Shown here: piece by piece, positions 1 through 8,095 of the stretch
Numbering within the stretch: position 1 is the first letter of the stretch
Layout: each line of letters starts with the position of its first letter
NCBI RefSeq assembly: GCF_000007825.1
Contig: NC_004722.1
Location: forward strand, 5,182,001-5,246,000
DNA length: 64,000 nucleotides
Direction of reading: 5' to 3'
From: Bacillus cereus ATCC 14579
Lineage (GTDB): Bacteria > Bacillota > Bacilli > Bacillales > Bacillaceae_G
Translations under genes and position numbers: made by a program
Notes under the pieces: generated by a model
The model's input: only the letters and a program-made list of their open reading frames with translations
Told to the model about the DNA's origin: nothing
Database searches by the model: none

Positions 1-163
1 CTGAATCTAAAATATTTATTTCGGCAAAGTGATCTGCTACATCTGCTCCTGGTCCATCTTTAGCCATTGCACAAGCATAAGTTTCATATCCCACTTTTTT
101 CAGTTCCAAGATTGCATCCATCTGAACTGCTGCAACTCCTAGAATTAGAACTCTTTTTTTCAT
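1..163 (-). CDS. ATP-grasp-type enzyme, N-terminal fragment (cut by window edge)
   Basis: Only the first 54 codons are inside the window, read leftward from an ATG at 163 with AAGGAG about 12 bases upstream. The peptide starts MKKRVLILGVAAVQ and has a Gly-containing Rossmann-like first strand (VLILG), as in the pre-ATP-grasp domain of carbamoyl-phosphate-synthase-like ligases. It starts 16 bases after the aminotransferase stop, so it is the next gene of the polysaccharide operon. An ATP-grasp ligase there could modify an amino sugar, but this is inferred from a fragment and the family call is tentative. Confidence 0.55.
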   Translation of the reverse strand, partial: MKKRVLILGVAAVQMDAILELKKVGYETYACAMAKDGPGADVADHFAEINILDS

Positions 164-179
164 ATATTTATAGTTCTCC

Positions 180-1397
180 TTATCTATTGTTTAAAATCTC
201 TTTAAAAGTATCAGTAATATATTTTATCTCTTCATTTGTTAATCTTGTATGCAAAGGTAACGTGATTTCATTTTTATACATATTAAATGCATTAGGATAA
301 TTCTTTATATCAAATCCTAAGTTTTTATACGCTGTAAACATAGGCAATGGTTTATAATGTACATTGCTTGCAATTCCCATCTCGGCTAACTCAATAATAA
401 TTTTATTTCTTTCAGACTCTTCAATCCCAGGTATTCTTGCTAAATAAAGATGTCCCGATGAAGAGAAATCCTCCCCATAATGTTTCAGACTTTGAATTCC
501 ATATGGCAACAATTCTTTGTCATACATTTCAATAATCTCTCTACGTCTACCCATAAGAGATTCATATCTATCCAACTGGACTAATCCAATTGCTGCCATT
601 ATATCTGTCATATTACATTTATAAGCTGGGTAAACAATATCATACTCCCATGCGCCTTTTTGAGTCTTTGCTAGGGCATCCTTAGATTGTCCATGAAGGC
701 TGTATAACATAAATTGTTGATATACCCACTCATCGTCTAAACCTAAATCATTGCGCCATACAACGCCCCCACCTTCTGCCGTTGTTAAATTCTTCACAGC
801 ATGGAAAGAATAGCAAGTAAAATCAGCAACTTGTCCACATCTCTTTCCCTTTCGTTCAGCACCAAATGCATGCGCTGCATCGGTCATTACAATTATTCTT
901 TCAAATAACTCTTGAGTTTTATTATTAGGTTTGAATAAATCTTTTTTGCTTTCTACTACGCTATATATTGTATCGTAATCACACATTTTACCCGCAATAT
1001 CAACTGGAATAATTACCTTAGTCTTTTCAGTAATTGCATCAGCAAGCTTTTCATAATCCATTTCAAAAGAATCAGGAGCTGTATCAACTAAAACAATTTT
1101 TGCTCCTACGTGCTCTATAATTGATGCAGAAGCTGTATAAGTATAAGCTGAAGTAATAACCTCATCTCCGGGTCCTACACCTAAAATTCGAAGTGTTAAC
1201 TCCATAGCAGCCGTAGCTGAGTTTAAGCAAACCGCTTTATTTGTCCCAACATATTCAGCTATTTTCTTTTCAAGTTCCTTTGTTCTAGGACCTGTTGTAA
1301 TCCAACCCGACTTCATCGCTTTTATTACTTCTTCTATTTCTACTTCTGTAATGTCTGGTGGAGAAAACGGGATATTTCTTATTGTATTATTAATCAT
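180..1397 (-). CDS. DegT/DnrJ/EryC1/StrS-family sugar-nucleotide aminotransferase
   Basis: A 405-residue PLP-dependent aminotransferase. Family members transfer an amino group from glutamate to a keto sugar on a nucleotide carrier. Visible marks are the N-terminal PFSPPDI and GWITTGPRTKELEK segments, the SATAAMEL cofactor-binding turn, VIIPVDIAG, and the Schiff-base lysine in SFHAVKNLTTAEGGG. GAGGAAG lies just before the ATG. The gene follows a UDP-sugar 4,6-dehydratase gene, so the likely product is a 4-amino-4,6-dideoxy sugar nucleotide, as in bacillosamine-type pathways. The family is secure; the exact substrate is inferred from context. Confidence 0.88.
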   Translation of the reverse strand: MINNTIRNIPFSPPDITEVEIEEVIKAMKSGWITTGPRTKELEKKIAEYVGTNKAVCLNSATAAMELTLRILGVGPGDEVITSAYTYTASASIIEHVGAKIVLVDTAPDSFEMDYEKLADAITEKTKVIIPVDIAGKMCDYDTIYSVVESKKDLFKPNNKTQELFERIIVMTDAAHAFGAERKGKRCGQVADFTCYSFHAVKNLTTAEGGGVVWRNDLGLDDEWVYQQFMLYSLHGQSKDALAKTQKGAWEYDIVYPAYKCNMTDIMAAIGLVQLDRYESLMGRRREIIEMYDKELLPYGIQSLKHYGEDFSSSGHLYLARIPGIEESERNKIIIELAEMGIASNVHYKPLPMFTAYKNLGFDIKNYPNAFNMYKNEITLPLHTRLTNEEIKYITDTFKEILNNR

Positions 1398-1496
1398 TTA
1401 AGCTTCCTCACTTTACTCATTAATTTTCGTTTTAAAACTAGCTAGCTAATCTTAAATATCCAGCAAAAGCCTCTTGTTATACTCAATATTTTAAAT

Positions 1497-3305
1497 TTAG
1501 CTATTCACTTCAACTTTATTATTCGCAAAATCTAATAAGGTTTTCCTAATACTCTCTTGACTCATCTGCTCAAACTCATCTATAAATTGTTGAATGGATT
1601 CAAAATCTTTTAAAACAGCCTTTCCTATATGGATTTTAGGAAATACTTGTTCCTTATGAATTTCATTATCATTTAACAACTCTTCGTACATCTTCTCTCC
1701 CGGTCTTAGTCCACTATATTCAATTCCAATTTCCTCAATAGAATAACCCGAAAGCTGAATTAAATTCTTTGCCAAATCTGCAATTTTAACAGGTTCGCCC
1801 ATATCCAATACAAATAGCTCTCCACCTCTTGCCAAAGATCCTGCTTGGATTACAAGTCGTGATGCCTCTGGAATGGTCATAAAGTAACGGGTAATATCTG
1901 GGTGGGTAACTGTAACTGGTCCCCCACTTTGAATTTGTTTTTTAAACAATGGAATTACACTTCCGCGACTACCTAATACATTTCCAAACCTAACAGCAAC
2001 AAATCTTGTTTGACTGATCATAGCCATGTGTTGAACAACCATTTCTGCAACACGTTTTGTTGCTCCCATTACATTTGTTGGGTTTACCGCTTTATCTGTT
2101 GAAACCATGACAAATGTATTTATTCCAAATGTATCTGCGGCTTCTGCAACATTTTTGGTACCAATTATATTATTCTTTACAGCTTCTTCAGGATTTCTTT
2201 CCATCAATGGAACGTGTTTATGTGCAGCTGCATGGTATACAACAAAAGGCTTGTGTTTTTTCATTATTTCAAATATTTTATTTCGATCTTGTATGTCAGC
2301 AATTTCTGTTACAAATTCTGCTTGCTCTTTATACTTAGTTCTCAATTCCATCTCGATATGATAAATACTATTCTCTCCATGTCCTAAAAGAACCATTTTT
2401 GCTGGTTTATATTTTAAAATCTGACGGCAAATCTCTGATCCAATAGAGCCCCCAGCACCCGTTATTAAAACCGTCTTATCTTGAATCTTCTCACCTATTC
2501 CCTTATCATCTAATTGAACAGGCTCTCTCCCTAGTAAATCTTCCACTTGCACATCACGAAATTCATTTACAGACACTTTTCCATCTAATAAGTCTTCTAA
2601 CATTGGCACAATTTGCGTTTTCGCCTTCGTTTTTCTACACTTCTCAAAAATCTCATTTATTTGCCCTCTATTTAATGAAGGGATTGCAATAATGATATGT
2701 TCTATATCATTATCTTCTACAATTTCTTGAATATGATTTGTTGTACCAATAACCGGCACATTATAAATCTCCAATTTTTGCTTATTTCTATCATCATCGA
2801 CAAACGCAATTGGATATAAATCTGCTTCTTTATTATGTTGTAATTGACGCACTACCATCGTTCCTGCTGAACCAGCACCAATAATTAATGTTCGTTTTTT
2901 ATCAGTAGCTTTTGTAATATATGTATCACGGAACATACGCCATACAAAACGAGAACCGCCGATTAATAATAAATGTAGCATCCATGCGATTGCTAAAATT
3001 CGAACATAAATATCGTGATTAATAATTTGTTGAACAATTGCTGTTACTAAAATTGATAGCGTAATCGCCTTAAATATTTGCTTTAACTCTCCAATACTTG
3101 CATATTCCCACGCCTTGTTATAAAGCTTATAAATAGCTGCAAAAACATGATGACTACACAATAATGTAATAGAACTAATAACTACTGTCATAGGAATTTT
3201 GTTTAATACATTTGGATGTATAAACCAATAACTTAAATACACGGCAGTTAATACAATAAATGAATCTAATAAAATCAATAATGAGAGCCGTCTTCGATAA
3301 CTCAA
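1497..3305 (-). CDS. CapD/PglF-type membrane UDP-N-acetylglucosamine 4,6-dehydratase
   Basis: A 602-residue membrane sugar-nucleotide dehydratase. About four N-terminal transmembrane segments (roughly residues 8-115) are followed by a first nucleotide-binding domain with IIGAGSAGT near 140 and a catalytic SDR domain with TGAGGSIGSE near 282. The motif VSTDKAVNPTNVMGATKR has Met where classical SDR enzymes have the catalytic Tyr, which is normal for the large CapD/PglF/WbpM group. The start is TTG at 3305, with AAGGGA about 9 bases upstream. It lies between galU and the aminotransferase gene and probably makes UDP-4-keto-6-deoxy-HexNAc for the aminotransferase. The family call is firm; the stereochemistry cannot be read from sequence. 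Confidence 0.9.
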   Translation of the reverse strand: MSYRRRLSLLILLDSFIVLTAVYLSYWFIHPNVLNKIPMTVVISSITLLCSHHVFAAIYKLYNKAWEYASIGELKQIFKAITLSILVTAIVQQIINHDIYVRILAIAWMLHLLLIGGSRFVWRMFRDTYITKATDKKRTLIIGAGSAGTMVVRQLQHNKEADLYPIAFVDDDRNKQKLEIYNVPVIGTTNHIQEIVEDNDIEHIIIAIPSLNRGQINEIFEKCRKTKAKTQIVPMLEDLLDGKVSVNEFRDVQVEDLLGREPVQLDDKGIGEKIQDKTVLITGAGGSIGSEICRQILKYKPAKMVLLGHGENSIYHIEMELRTKYKEQAEFVTEIADIQDRNKIFEIMKKHKPFVVYHAAAHKHVPLMERNPEEAVKNNIIGTKNVAEAADTFGINTFVMVSTDKAVNPTNVMGATKRVAEMVVQHMAMISQTRFVAVRFGNVLGSRGSVIPLFKKQIQSGGPVTVTHPDITRYFMTIPEASRLVIQAGSLARGGELFVLDMGEPVKIADLAKNLIQLSGYSIEEIGIEYSGLRPGEKMYEELLNDNEIHKEQVFPKIHIGKAVLKDFESIQQFIDEFEQMSQESIRKTLLDFANNKVEVNS

Positions 3306-3366
3306 TATACCTGTTCCCTTCTTTATATAATTCTTATTTTATTCATAATAAAAAAAGGACATTCTC

Positions 3367-4248
3367 CTATGAATGTACCTCTTCCTTTTTTACAAGCTCC
3401 TTCATATACTTCATTAACTCTACATTTAATTCTTCATTTTGTAGCGCCATCTCAATCGTCGTCTTAATAAATCCAAACTTCTCCCCAACATCGTAACGCG
3501 TACCTTTAAAATCATAAGCAAATACACGTTGAACTTCATTTAATCGTTGAATTGCATCTGTTAATTGGATTTCTCCACCCGCACCTGTTTGTTGATTTTC
3601 AAGGAACATAAAGATTTCTGGTGTTAATACGTAACGTCCCATAATTGCTAAATTTGATGGTGCTGTTCCTTGCTCTGGCTTCTCTACAAATTGACGTACT
3701 TGATAACGTCGATCATTTTGTTCAACTGGATCGATAATACCGTAACGATGCGTTTCATTTTCTGGTACTGTTTGTACACCTATAACAGATGATTGTGTTC
3801 CTTCATATTGATCCATTAATTGACGCAAACATGGCGTTTCTGCTTGCACAATATCATCACCAAGTAATACCGCAAATGGTTCATTTCCAATAAATTTACG
3901 TGCACACCATACTGCGTGTCCTAAACCTTTTGGTTCCTTTTGTCTTATGTAATGAATATTAATTTTTGAAGAAGCTTGTACTTTTTCTAGCATTTCATGC
4001 TTCCCTTTTTCTAGTAGGCTTTGCTCCAATTCAAAAGAATGATCAAAGTGATCTTCAATGGCGCGTTTTCCTTTTCCAGTAACAATAATAATATCTTCAA
4101 TTCCTGATTCTATCGCTTCTTCTACTATGTATTGAATTGTTGGTTTATCAACAATTGGTAACATTTCTTTCGGCATTGCCTTTGTTACCGGTAAAAACCT
4201 TGTCCCCAGTCCCGCAGCTGGAATAATTGCTTTTCTTACTTTTTTCAA
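3367..4248 (-). CDS. galU: UTP--glucose-1-phosphate uridylyltransferase
   Basis: A 293-residue enzyme making UDP-glucose from UTP and glucose-1-phosphate. It begins KKVRKAIIPAAGLGTRFLP, the nucleotide-binding signature, followed by KAMPKEMLPIVDKPTIQYI, VLLGDDI and VEKPEQGTAPS, all typical of GalU/GtaB. Length matches the family. The start is TTG at 4248, with a GGGGGG ribosome site about 8 bases upstream. It is the first gene after the structured RNA and weak terminator in the polysaccharide operon, so it supplies activated glucose and its expression probably depends on read-through of that site. Confidence 0.93.
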   Translation of the reverse strand: MKKVRKAIIPAAGLGTRFLPVTKAMPKEMLPIVDKPTIQYIVEEAIESGIEDIIIVTGKGKRAIEDHFDHSFELEQSLLEKGKHEMLEKVQASSKINIHYIRQKEPKGLGHAVWCARKFIGNEPFAVLLGDDIVQAETPCLRQLMDQYEGTQSSVIGVQTVPENETHRYGIIDPVEQNDRRYQVRQFVEKPEQGTAPSNLAIMGRYVLTPEIFMFLENQQTGAGGEIQLTDAIQRLNEVQRVFAYDFKGTRYDVGEKFGFIKTTIEMALQNEELNVELMKYMKELVKKEEVHS

Positions 4249-4293
4249 ATCTAGTACCCCCCAAATGCATTATTATATCCATATGTAACAATA

Positions 4294-4315
4294 ACAAAAA
4301 CCCTACCTATAGGGT
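4294..4315 (-). terminator. Weak intrinsic terminator ahead of galU
   Basis: On the minus strand a 6-bp stem (ACCCTA / TAGGGT, loop TAGG) is followed by TTTTTG. It sits 45 bases upstream of the galU start, inside the operon and directly downstream of the structured RNA, so it is a plausible target for antitermination. Confidence 0.5.
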
Positions 4316-4320
4316 CGTCT

Positions 4321-4490
4321 TTACAACTCCATAAGTAGAGTTTCTAACATAAATAAATTATGGGCATCTAACCCATCCTCACGTCATACTCCCGACGACA
4401 AGCGTCTAAGGTAGGTTCGAAATAAAAATTTCTACCCACAGCACGACCGAGTGCCTCCTTTGATAACGGTTAGGAGACATCACCAACACT
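4321..4490 (-). ncRNA. Structured leader RNA, probable EAR (epsC RNA motif) processive antiterminator
   Basis: This 220-base gap inside the polysaccharide operon has no ORF but several hairpins on the minus strand: CTCCT...AGGAG, GCAC-TCGGTC-GTGC, GGTAG...CTACC, GACG...CGTC, ATGGG-TTAGAT-CCCAT and AACTC-TACTTAT-GAGTT, followed by the terminator at 4294-4315. In Bacillales the EAR element lies early in exopolysaccharide operons and lets polymerase read through later terminators. Position, size and multi-helix design agree with EAR; I matched it from memory of context and not with a covariance model. A different cis-acting leader is the main alternative. Confidence 0.6.
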
Positions 4491-4496
4491 CTTCAA

Positions 4497-5273
4497 TTAA
4501 AAAATACCAAATAATTTTTTACGACGAATTTGTTCTGGATCTTCTTTATAAATTGTTTTCCCGCTAATTACTAAGTACGGATTTTCTTTCAAATCACCCA
4601 TAACATTCATTCCAAATTCTTTCTCAATTAGTTCATAGCTTTCCGCTAAATGAAATCCTCTCGATGTTGTGTTATGCGCATCTGATGCGATCATATGTGT
4701 TAAATTATGTTCCACAAGCTGTAATGAGAATTTTTTAATCTTTTTACCAAATTTCCCAAGCAAACTACCTGCTGTCACTTGTGTTAATGCACCTTTATTT
4801 ACAATGTTATATAACTTATCTGGCCGCTCGATTAACTCGGCATTACGTTCTGGATGAACGATTATTGGAATCATTCCTTTTACACGTAATTCGTATAATA
4901 ATTGTTCGGCATAACGCGGTACGTGATTCGATGGAAATTCAATAAATATATATTTATTTGTTTCGTTTAAAGTAACAATTTTACCAGCTTCATAGTCTTC
5001 TAATAAATCGCCATATAACCTGACTTCTTGCCCCGGTAAAATAGTAAGTGGAATATTATGTTGTTGTAGTTCATCATTTAGTTGTTTTACGTGATGAATA
5101 ATTGGGGTACGTTCATTTACATATTTTCCATTTTGATGGTGCGGCGTTGCAACAATTGTATGTATTCCTTCTGAAGCGGCTTTTTGTGCCATTGCTAAAC
5201 TATCTGTTACTGTCTGTGCACCATCATCGATACCAGGTAAAATGTGACAATGTAAATCTATCATTTGTTTCAT
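4497..5273 (-). CDS. CpsB/CapC/YwqE-type metal-dependent tyrosine-protein phosphatase
   Basis: A 258-residue PHP-fold phosphatase that removes phosphate from the tyrosine-rich tail of the capsule kinase. It opens with MIDLHCHILPGIDDGAQTV, which carries the metal-binding HxH, and continues with VATPHH, GQEVRLYGD, IVHPERN and ASDAHN, the remaining metal ligands of the family. Length is typical. The ATG has GGGAGG directly before it. It follows the kinase gene after a terminator and large hairpin, so it may be expressed at lower level than the kinase. The modulator-kinase-phosphatase trio controls polymer length in related systems. Confidence 0.92.
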   Translation of the reverse strand: MKQMIDLHCHILPGIDDGAQTVTDSLAMAQKAASEGIHTIVATPHHQNGKYVNERTPIIHHVKQLNDELQQHNIPLTILPGQEVRLYGDLLEDYEAGKIVTLNETNKYIFIEFPSNHVPRYAEQLLYELRVKGMIPIIVHPERNAELIERPDKLYNIVNKGALTQVTAGSLLGKFGKKIKKFSLQLVEHNLTHMIASDAHNTTSRGFHLAESYELIEKEFGMNVMGDLKENPYLVISGKTIYKEDPEQIRRKKLFGIF

Positions 5274-5296
5274 CCTCCCTCTCTCCTATAAAGATC

Positions 5297-5342
5297 TTTT
5301 TTCCCTTGAATATGAGATATCGCTCATATTCAAGGGAAAAAA
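5297..5342. repeat. Perfect 20-bp inverted repeat between kinase and phosphatase genes
   Basis: Arms at 5297-5316 and 5323-5342 are exact reverse complements with a 6-base loop. The T-tract is at the outer 5' end on either strand, so it is not a standard terminator by itself. It overlaps the T-run of the separate terminator at 5337-5366. It may protect or process the mRNA, or act as a protein site. Confidence 0.6.
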
Positions 5343-5366
5343 GGAGATATGTTTTTACCATATCTC
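5337..5366 (-). terminator. Intrinsic terminator after the capsule kinase gene
   Basis: On the minus strand an 8-bp stem (GAGATATG / CATATCTC, 7-base loop) is followed by CTTTTTT, 10 bases after the kinase stop. It lies within the apparent operon and would reduce expression of the phosphatase and downstream genes. Confidence 0.75.
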
Positions 5367-5375
5367 ACTTTAAAA

Positions 5376-6077
5376 CTAGTTTGCACCGTAGTAATAATAT
5401 AAGCCTTGTTCACGTTCACGGTCGTTTAGAACAACACCTAACAATTTACCATTTGCAGACTCCAATAATCCTTTTGCTTTTACTGCTGTTTCTTTCTCTG
5501 TTGATTCACTACGAACAACAAGAATAGAAGCATCACATACATTTGCCATAATTTGCGCATCCGTTACAGCTAAAATTGGCGGCATATCAAAAATAACTAA
5601 ATCGTACATACTGTATGCTTGTCCCAGAAGTTCTTTCATTGATTTTGATCCTAACAATTCTGCTGGATTTGGTGGGATTGGACCACATGCTAAAAAGCTT
5701 AGATTATCTATAGATGTCGTTTGCACACATTTCTCTAAACGTTCACTATGTGTTAATACATTCGTGAGTCCAAAAATATTATCTACTTGGAACATTTGAT
5801 GCATTGCTGGTTTACGCATATCTGCATCAATTAATAATACTTTCTTTCCTTGTTGAGCAAACACAACTGCCATATTCGCTGTCGTTGTCGTTTTCCCTTC
5901 ACTCGGATTCGCAGATGTTACCAGTAATGAATGTAAATTCATATCAATAGCTGCAAATTCAATATTCGTTCGAATATTACGATATTGTTCTGAAATTGGT
6001 GATTTCGGTTGTTGATGAGCAATTAATTGACGGCGTTGACGATGACTTTTTTTCTTTTTAAATAAATTAAGAGCCAA
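5376..6077 (-). CDS. CpsD/CapB-family bacterial tyrosine kinase
   Basis: A 233-residue cytoplasmic BY-kinase. Walker A is ANPSEGKTTTTAN near residues 55-67, Walker A' is VLLIDADMRKP, Walker B-like is YDLVIFDMPP, and the C-terminus ends in a Tyr cluster (LYYYYGAN), the autophosphorylation site. The start is TTG at 6077 with AGGGG 8 bases upstream; it overlaps the modulator gene by 11 bases. Kinase and modulator are separate proteins, as usual in Firmicutes. It should be activated by the membrane modulator and reset by the phosphatase at 4497-5273. The family is certain; the polymer controlled is unknown. Confidence 0.93.
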   Translation of the reverse strand: MALNLFKKKKSHRQRRQLIAHQQPKSPISEQYRNIRTNIEFAAIDMNLHSLLVTSANPSEGKTTTTANMAVVFAQQGKKVLLIDADMRKPAMHQMFQVDNIFGLTNVLTHSERLEKCVQTTSIDNLSFLACGPIPPNPAELLGSKSMKELLGQAYSMYDLVIFDMPPILAVTDAQIMANVCDASILVVRSESTEKETAVKAKGLLESANGKLLGVVLNDREREQGLYYYYGAN

Positions 6078-6810
6078 TTGTTTGTCCCCTCACTTTTCTT
6101 GATGATGGAGCGTGTGATTTCACGTTCATTGTTTCTTCATCCATACGAGCTACAATTCCTAATACTGGTAAGCCAAGTAAATTTTCCACATCTTCTTCTT
6201 TTTTCACTGTGTTATCTAAGTATTCTAATAAGAATGCAAGACCAACTGAAGCCATTAAACCAACAACGAAAGCGATTGCCACATTTAACATTGGACGTGG
6301 TTTAATTGGAGATTGATTTTCTGCAACTTCTGCTTTAGATAGCACTGTTACGTTATCAACATTCATAATTTTTGCAACTTCATCTTTAAATACATCTGCA
6401 GTTGCATTCGCAATATCACGAGCTAGTTTCGGATCTTTATCCTCAGCTGTAACAGAAATAACTTGAGAATCCTTTTCATTCGCAATATTAATCTTCTTTG
6501 TTAAAGCTTGTGCTGTCATATTTAAATTTAATTTTTCATTTACTCGATCTAAGATTACTGGACTTTTAATAATAACCTTATATGTATTCGTTAATTGAAT
6601 ATTTGATTGAATTTCCCCTAACTGAATCGCTGCCCCTTCTTGCTTCTTCTGGTTAACAAGAATTTGCGTCGAAGATTGATAGATTGGTGTCATGAAGAAA
6701 AAGCTAATGATAGCACTTACAATAGCTGCACCAAAGGCGATTACGAGGATCATTGCTAAACGTTTTTTTAAGATATGAAATAACTCTTTTAAACTAATTG
6801 TTTCTTCCAT
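6067..6810 (-). CDS. Wzz/CpsC-type polysaccharide chain-length modulator, kinase activator
   Basis: A 247-residue membrane protein with two transmembrane helices (about 18-40 and 170-190) flanking an extracytoplasmic domain, the Wzz layout; after the first helix comes TPIYQSSTQILVNQK. A Pro-rich motif (QSPIKPRPMLN) precedes the second helix, as in other modulators. The cytoplasmic tail probably activates the kinase encoded next. I chose ATG at 6810 because GGAGGA lies 5 bases upstream; a TTG at 6822 in the same frame lies within that ribosome site and is unlikely. It is the first gene of the operon. Confidence 0.9.
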   Translation of the reverse strand: MEETISLKELFHILKKRLAMILVIAFGAAIVSAIISFFFMTPIYQSSTQILVNQKKQEGAAIQLGEIQSNIQLTNTYKVIIKSPVILDRVNEKLNLNMTAQALTKKINIANEKDSQVISVTAEDKDPKLARDIANATADVFKDEVAKIMNVDNVTVLSKAEVAENQSPIKPRPMLNVAIAFVVGLMASVGLAFLLEYLDNTVKKEEDVENLLGLPVLGIVARMDEETMNVKSHAPSSRKVRGQTIGS

Positions 6811-6848
6811 AAGTTCCTCCAACTTTCTAAAATTTACACATAGGAAAA

Positions 6849-6854
6849 ATTATA
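6849..6854 (-). promoter_or_regulatory. Extended -10 element, possible proximal polysaccharide promoter
   Basis: TGTTATAAT on the minus strand (TATAAT at 6854-6849), about 40 bases before the modulator ATG. No good -35 is visible at 16-18 bp, so it would rely on the extended -10. Confidence 0.35.
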
Positions 6855-6922
6855 ACATATAAATCTTACATTTTTCATTTTTAATAATTCAGTTTTATAT
6901 TTGTTCACAACAAACAAGTTTA

Positions 6923-6951
6923 ATCTTACAAAATTATCTTAAATATGACAA
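6923..6951 (-). promoter_or_regulatory. Candidate sigma-A promoter of the polysaccharide operon
   Basis: TTGTCA and TAAGAT on the minus strand with 17-bp spacing, about 110 bases before the modulator ATG. The long AT-rich leader suggests regulation, but no operator could be recognised. Confidence 0.35.
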
Positions 6952-7024
6952 CACATTCCAATGATTTTCCAAATTATTTATCATATCATGCTTTTTATAC
7001 TATGTAACTTGAGAAATAAATTTC

Positions 7025-7075
7025 AAAATGAGAAAAAAGCCAATAAGTATTTCTTATTGGCTTTTTTCTCATTTT
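7025..7075. terminator. Terminator after the second kinase gene (23-bp perfect stem)
   Basis: Arms 7025-7047 and 7053-7075 are exact reverse complements with a 5-base loop and contain AAAAAAGCC / GGCTTTTTT, so T-runs follow on both strands. It overlaps the stop codon of the kinase gene at 7074 and separates it from the operon to the left. Confidence 0.85.
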
Positions 7076-7751
7076 AGTAATAACCATACTGTTCTTTTTC
7101 TTCTCTTTTATCATTCAAAACGACTCCGAGTATTTTGCCTGATGCTTTATCTAATATTTGTTTCGCTTTTACGATTTTATCTTTTTCCGTCTTTTCACTT
7201 CGTACAACGAGTACGATTCCATCACATTTATTCGCAAGAATTTGTGCATCTGTAACCGCAAGGACAGGTGGTGTGTCAATTAATATAATATCAAACATGT
7301 TATATGCTTCTAGCAACGCCTCGTCCATCGCCCGGCTCCCTAATAGTTCTGCTGGGTTTGGCGGGATTGGACCTGCTGCCATTAAGTATACGTTCTCTAT
7401 ATCTGTTTTTTGAATGCATTGCATAAGTTTTGCTTGTCCTGATAATAAGTTCGTTAACCCATTTGAACTATGAATGGCAAATAAGTTTTGTATCGTTGGC
7501 TTACGCAAGTCAGCTCCAATTAATAAAACTTTCTTTCCTTGTTGTCCGAAAACAACTGCTAAGTTTGAGATTGTTGTTGTTTTCCCATCACCTGGATCTG
7601 CTGAAGTAACAATAATAGAACGAACATGGTTATCTACAGATGTAAACTCAATGTTTGTACGAATGTTACGGTATTGTTCTGTAATACGCGATTTAGGCTC
7701 TTTATGTGTAATTAATTGTCGTAATGGTTTTCTTTTCTTTCTCCCGAACAT
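7074..7751 (-). CDS. Second CpsD/CapB-family tyrosine kinase, without adjacent modulator
   Basis: About 225 residues and strongly similar to the kinase at 5376-6077: Walker A SADPGDGKTTTISN, Walker A' VLLIGADLRKP (Gly-Ala where the other copy has Asp-Ala), MFDIILIDTPP, and a tail with only two adjacent tyrosines (QYGYY). I chose ATG at 7751 because AGGAG ends 9 bases upstream; ATG at 7757 is only 3 bases away, and the frame stays open to 7847 without support. It has its own terminator and no modulator gene next to it, so it may share the neighbouring modulator. The short Tyr tail and changed Walker A' may alter activity. Confidence 0.85.
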   Translation of the reverse strand: MFGRKKRKPLRQLITHKEPKSRITEQYRNIRTNIEFTSVDNHVRSIIVTSADPGDGKTTTISNLAVVFGQQGKKVLLIGADLRKPTIQNLFAIHSSNGLTNLLSGQAKLMQCIQKTDIENVYLMAAGPIPPNPAELLGSRAMDEALLEAYNMFDIILIDTPPVLAVTDAQILANKCDGIVLVVRSEKTEKDKIVKAKQILDKASGKILGVVLNDKREEKEQYGYY

Positions 7752-7757
7752 ATTCAT

Positions 7758-8051
7758 AATCTCCTTTTGTGAAATGCGACATTTCCCTTTTCTCTCTCTT
7801 ATGCTCGATTTCATACGTCTAATTAATATTCTTGCTGAGTTCCCCACATTTCATCATAATCAATAACATTCTACTTTGTCTTATTTAAGTACCTTAACAA
7901 TATGACAATGCCCTTATTTCTTTATTACCTTTATCACTTATCCTGTTTTCTAGATAAACAATAAAGTAAGTATATGGTAATTACCATCTATTTACAAGCA
8001 ATTTTCTGATTAGTTTGTATATTATCTTTTCATCGTTATATAGCAGTAAAC
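7758..8051. other. Intergenic region between second kinase gene and fabZ
   Basis: AT-rich, with no supported gene. It should hold the kinase promoter. The only clear structure is the 14-bp palindrome at 7974-7987. Confidence 0.5.
7974..7987. promoter_or_regulatory. Perfect 14-bp palindrome, possible operator
   Basis: ATGGTAATTACCAT lies about 220 bases before the second kinase start. Palindromes of this kind bind dimeric regulators; which one is unknown. Confidence 0.3.
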
Positions 8052-8087
8052 AAAAAATCTCCTTGTCTTTTCACAAGGAGATTTTTT
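8052..8087 (-). terminator. Terminator after fabZ
   Basis: A 15-bp perfect stem (AAAAAATCTCCTTGT and its complement) with a 6-base loop and flanking T-run on the minus strand, 9 bases after the fabZ stop. Confidence 0.9.
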
Positions 8088-8095
8088 ATTTTTCT

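Noticed and set aside
6811..6822. TTG at 6822 as start of the chain-length modulator gene.
   Set aside because: The GGAGGA ribosome site would fall inside the gene; ATG at 6810 has correct spacing.
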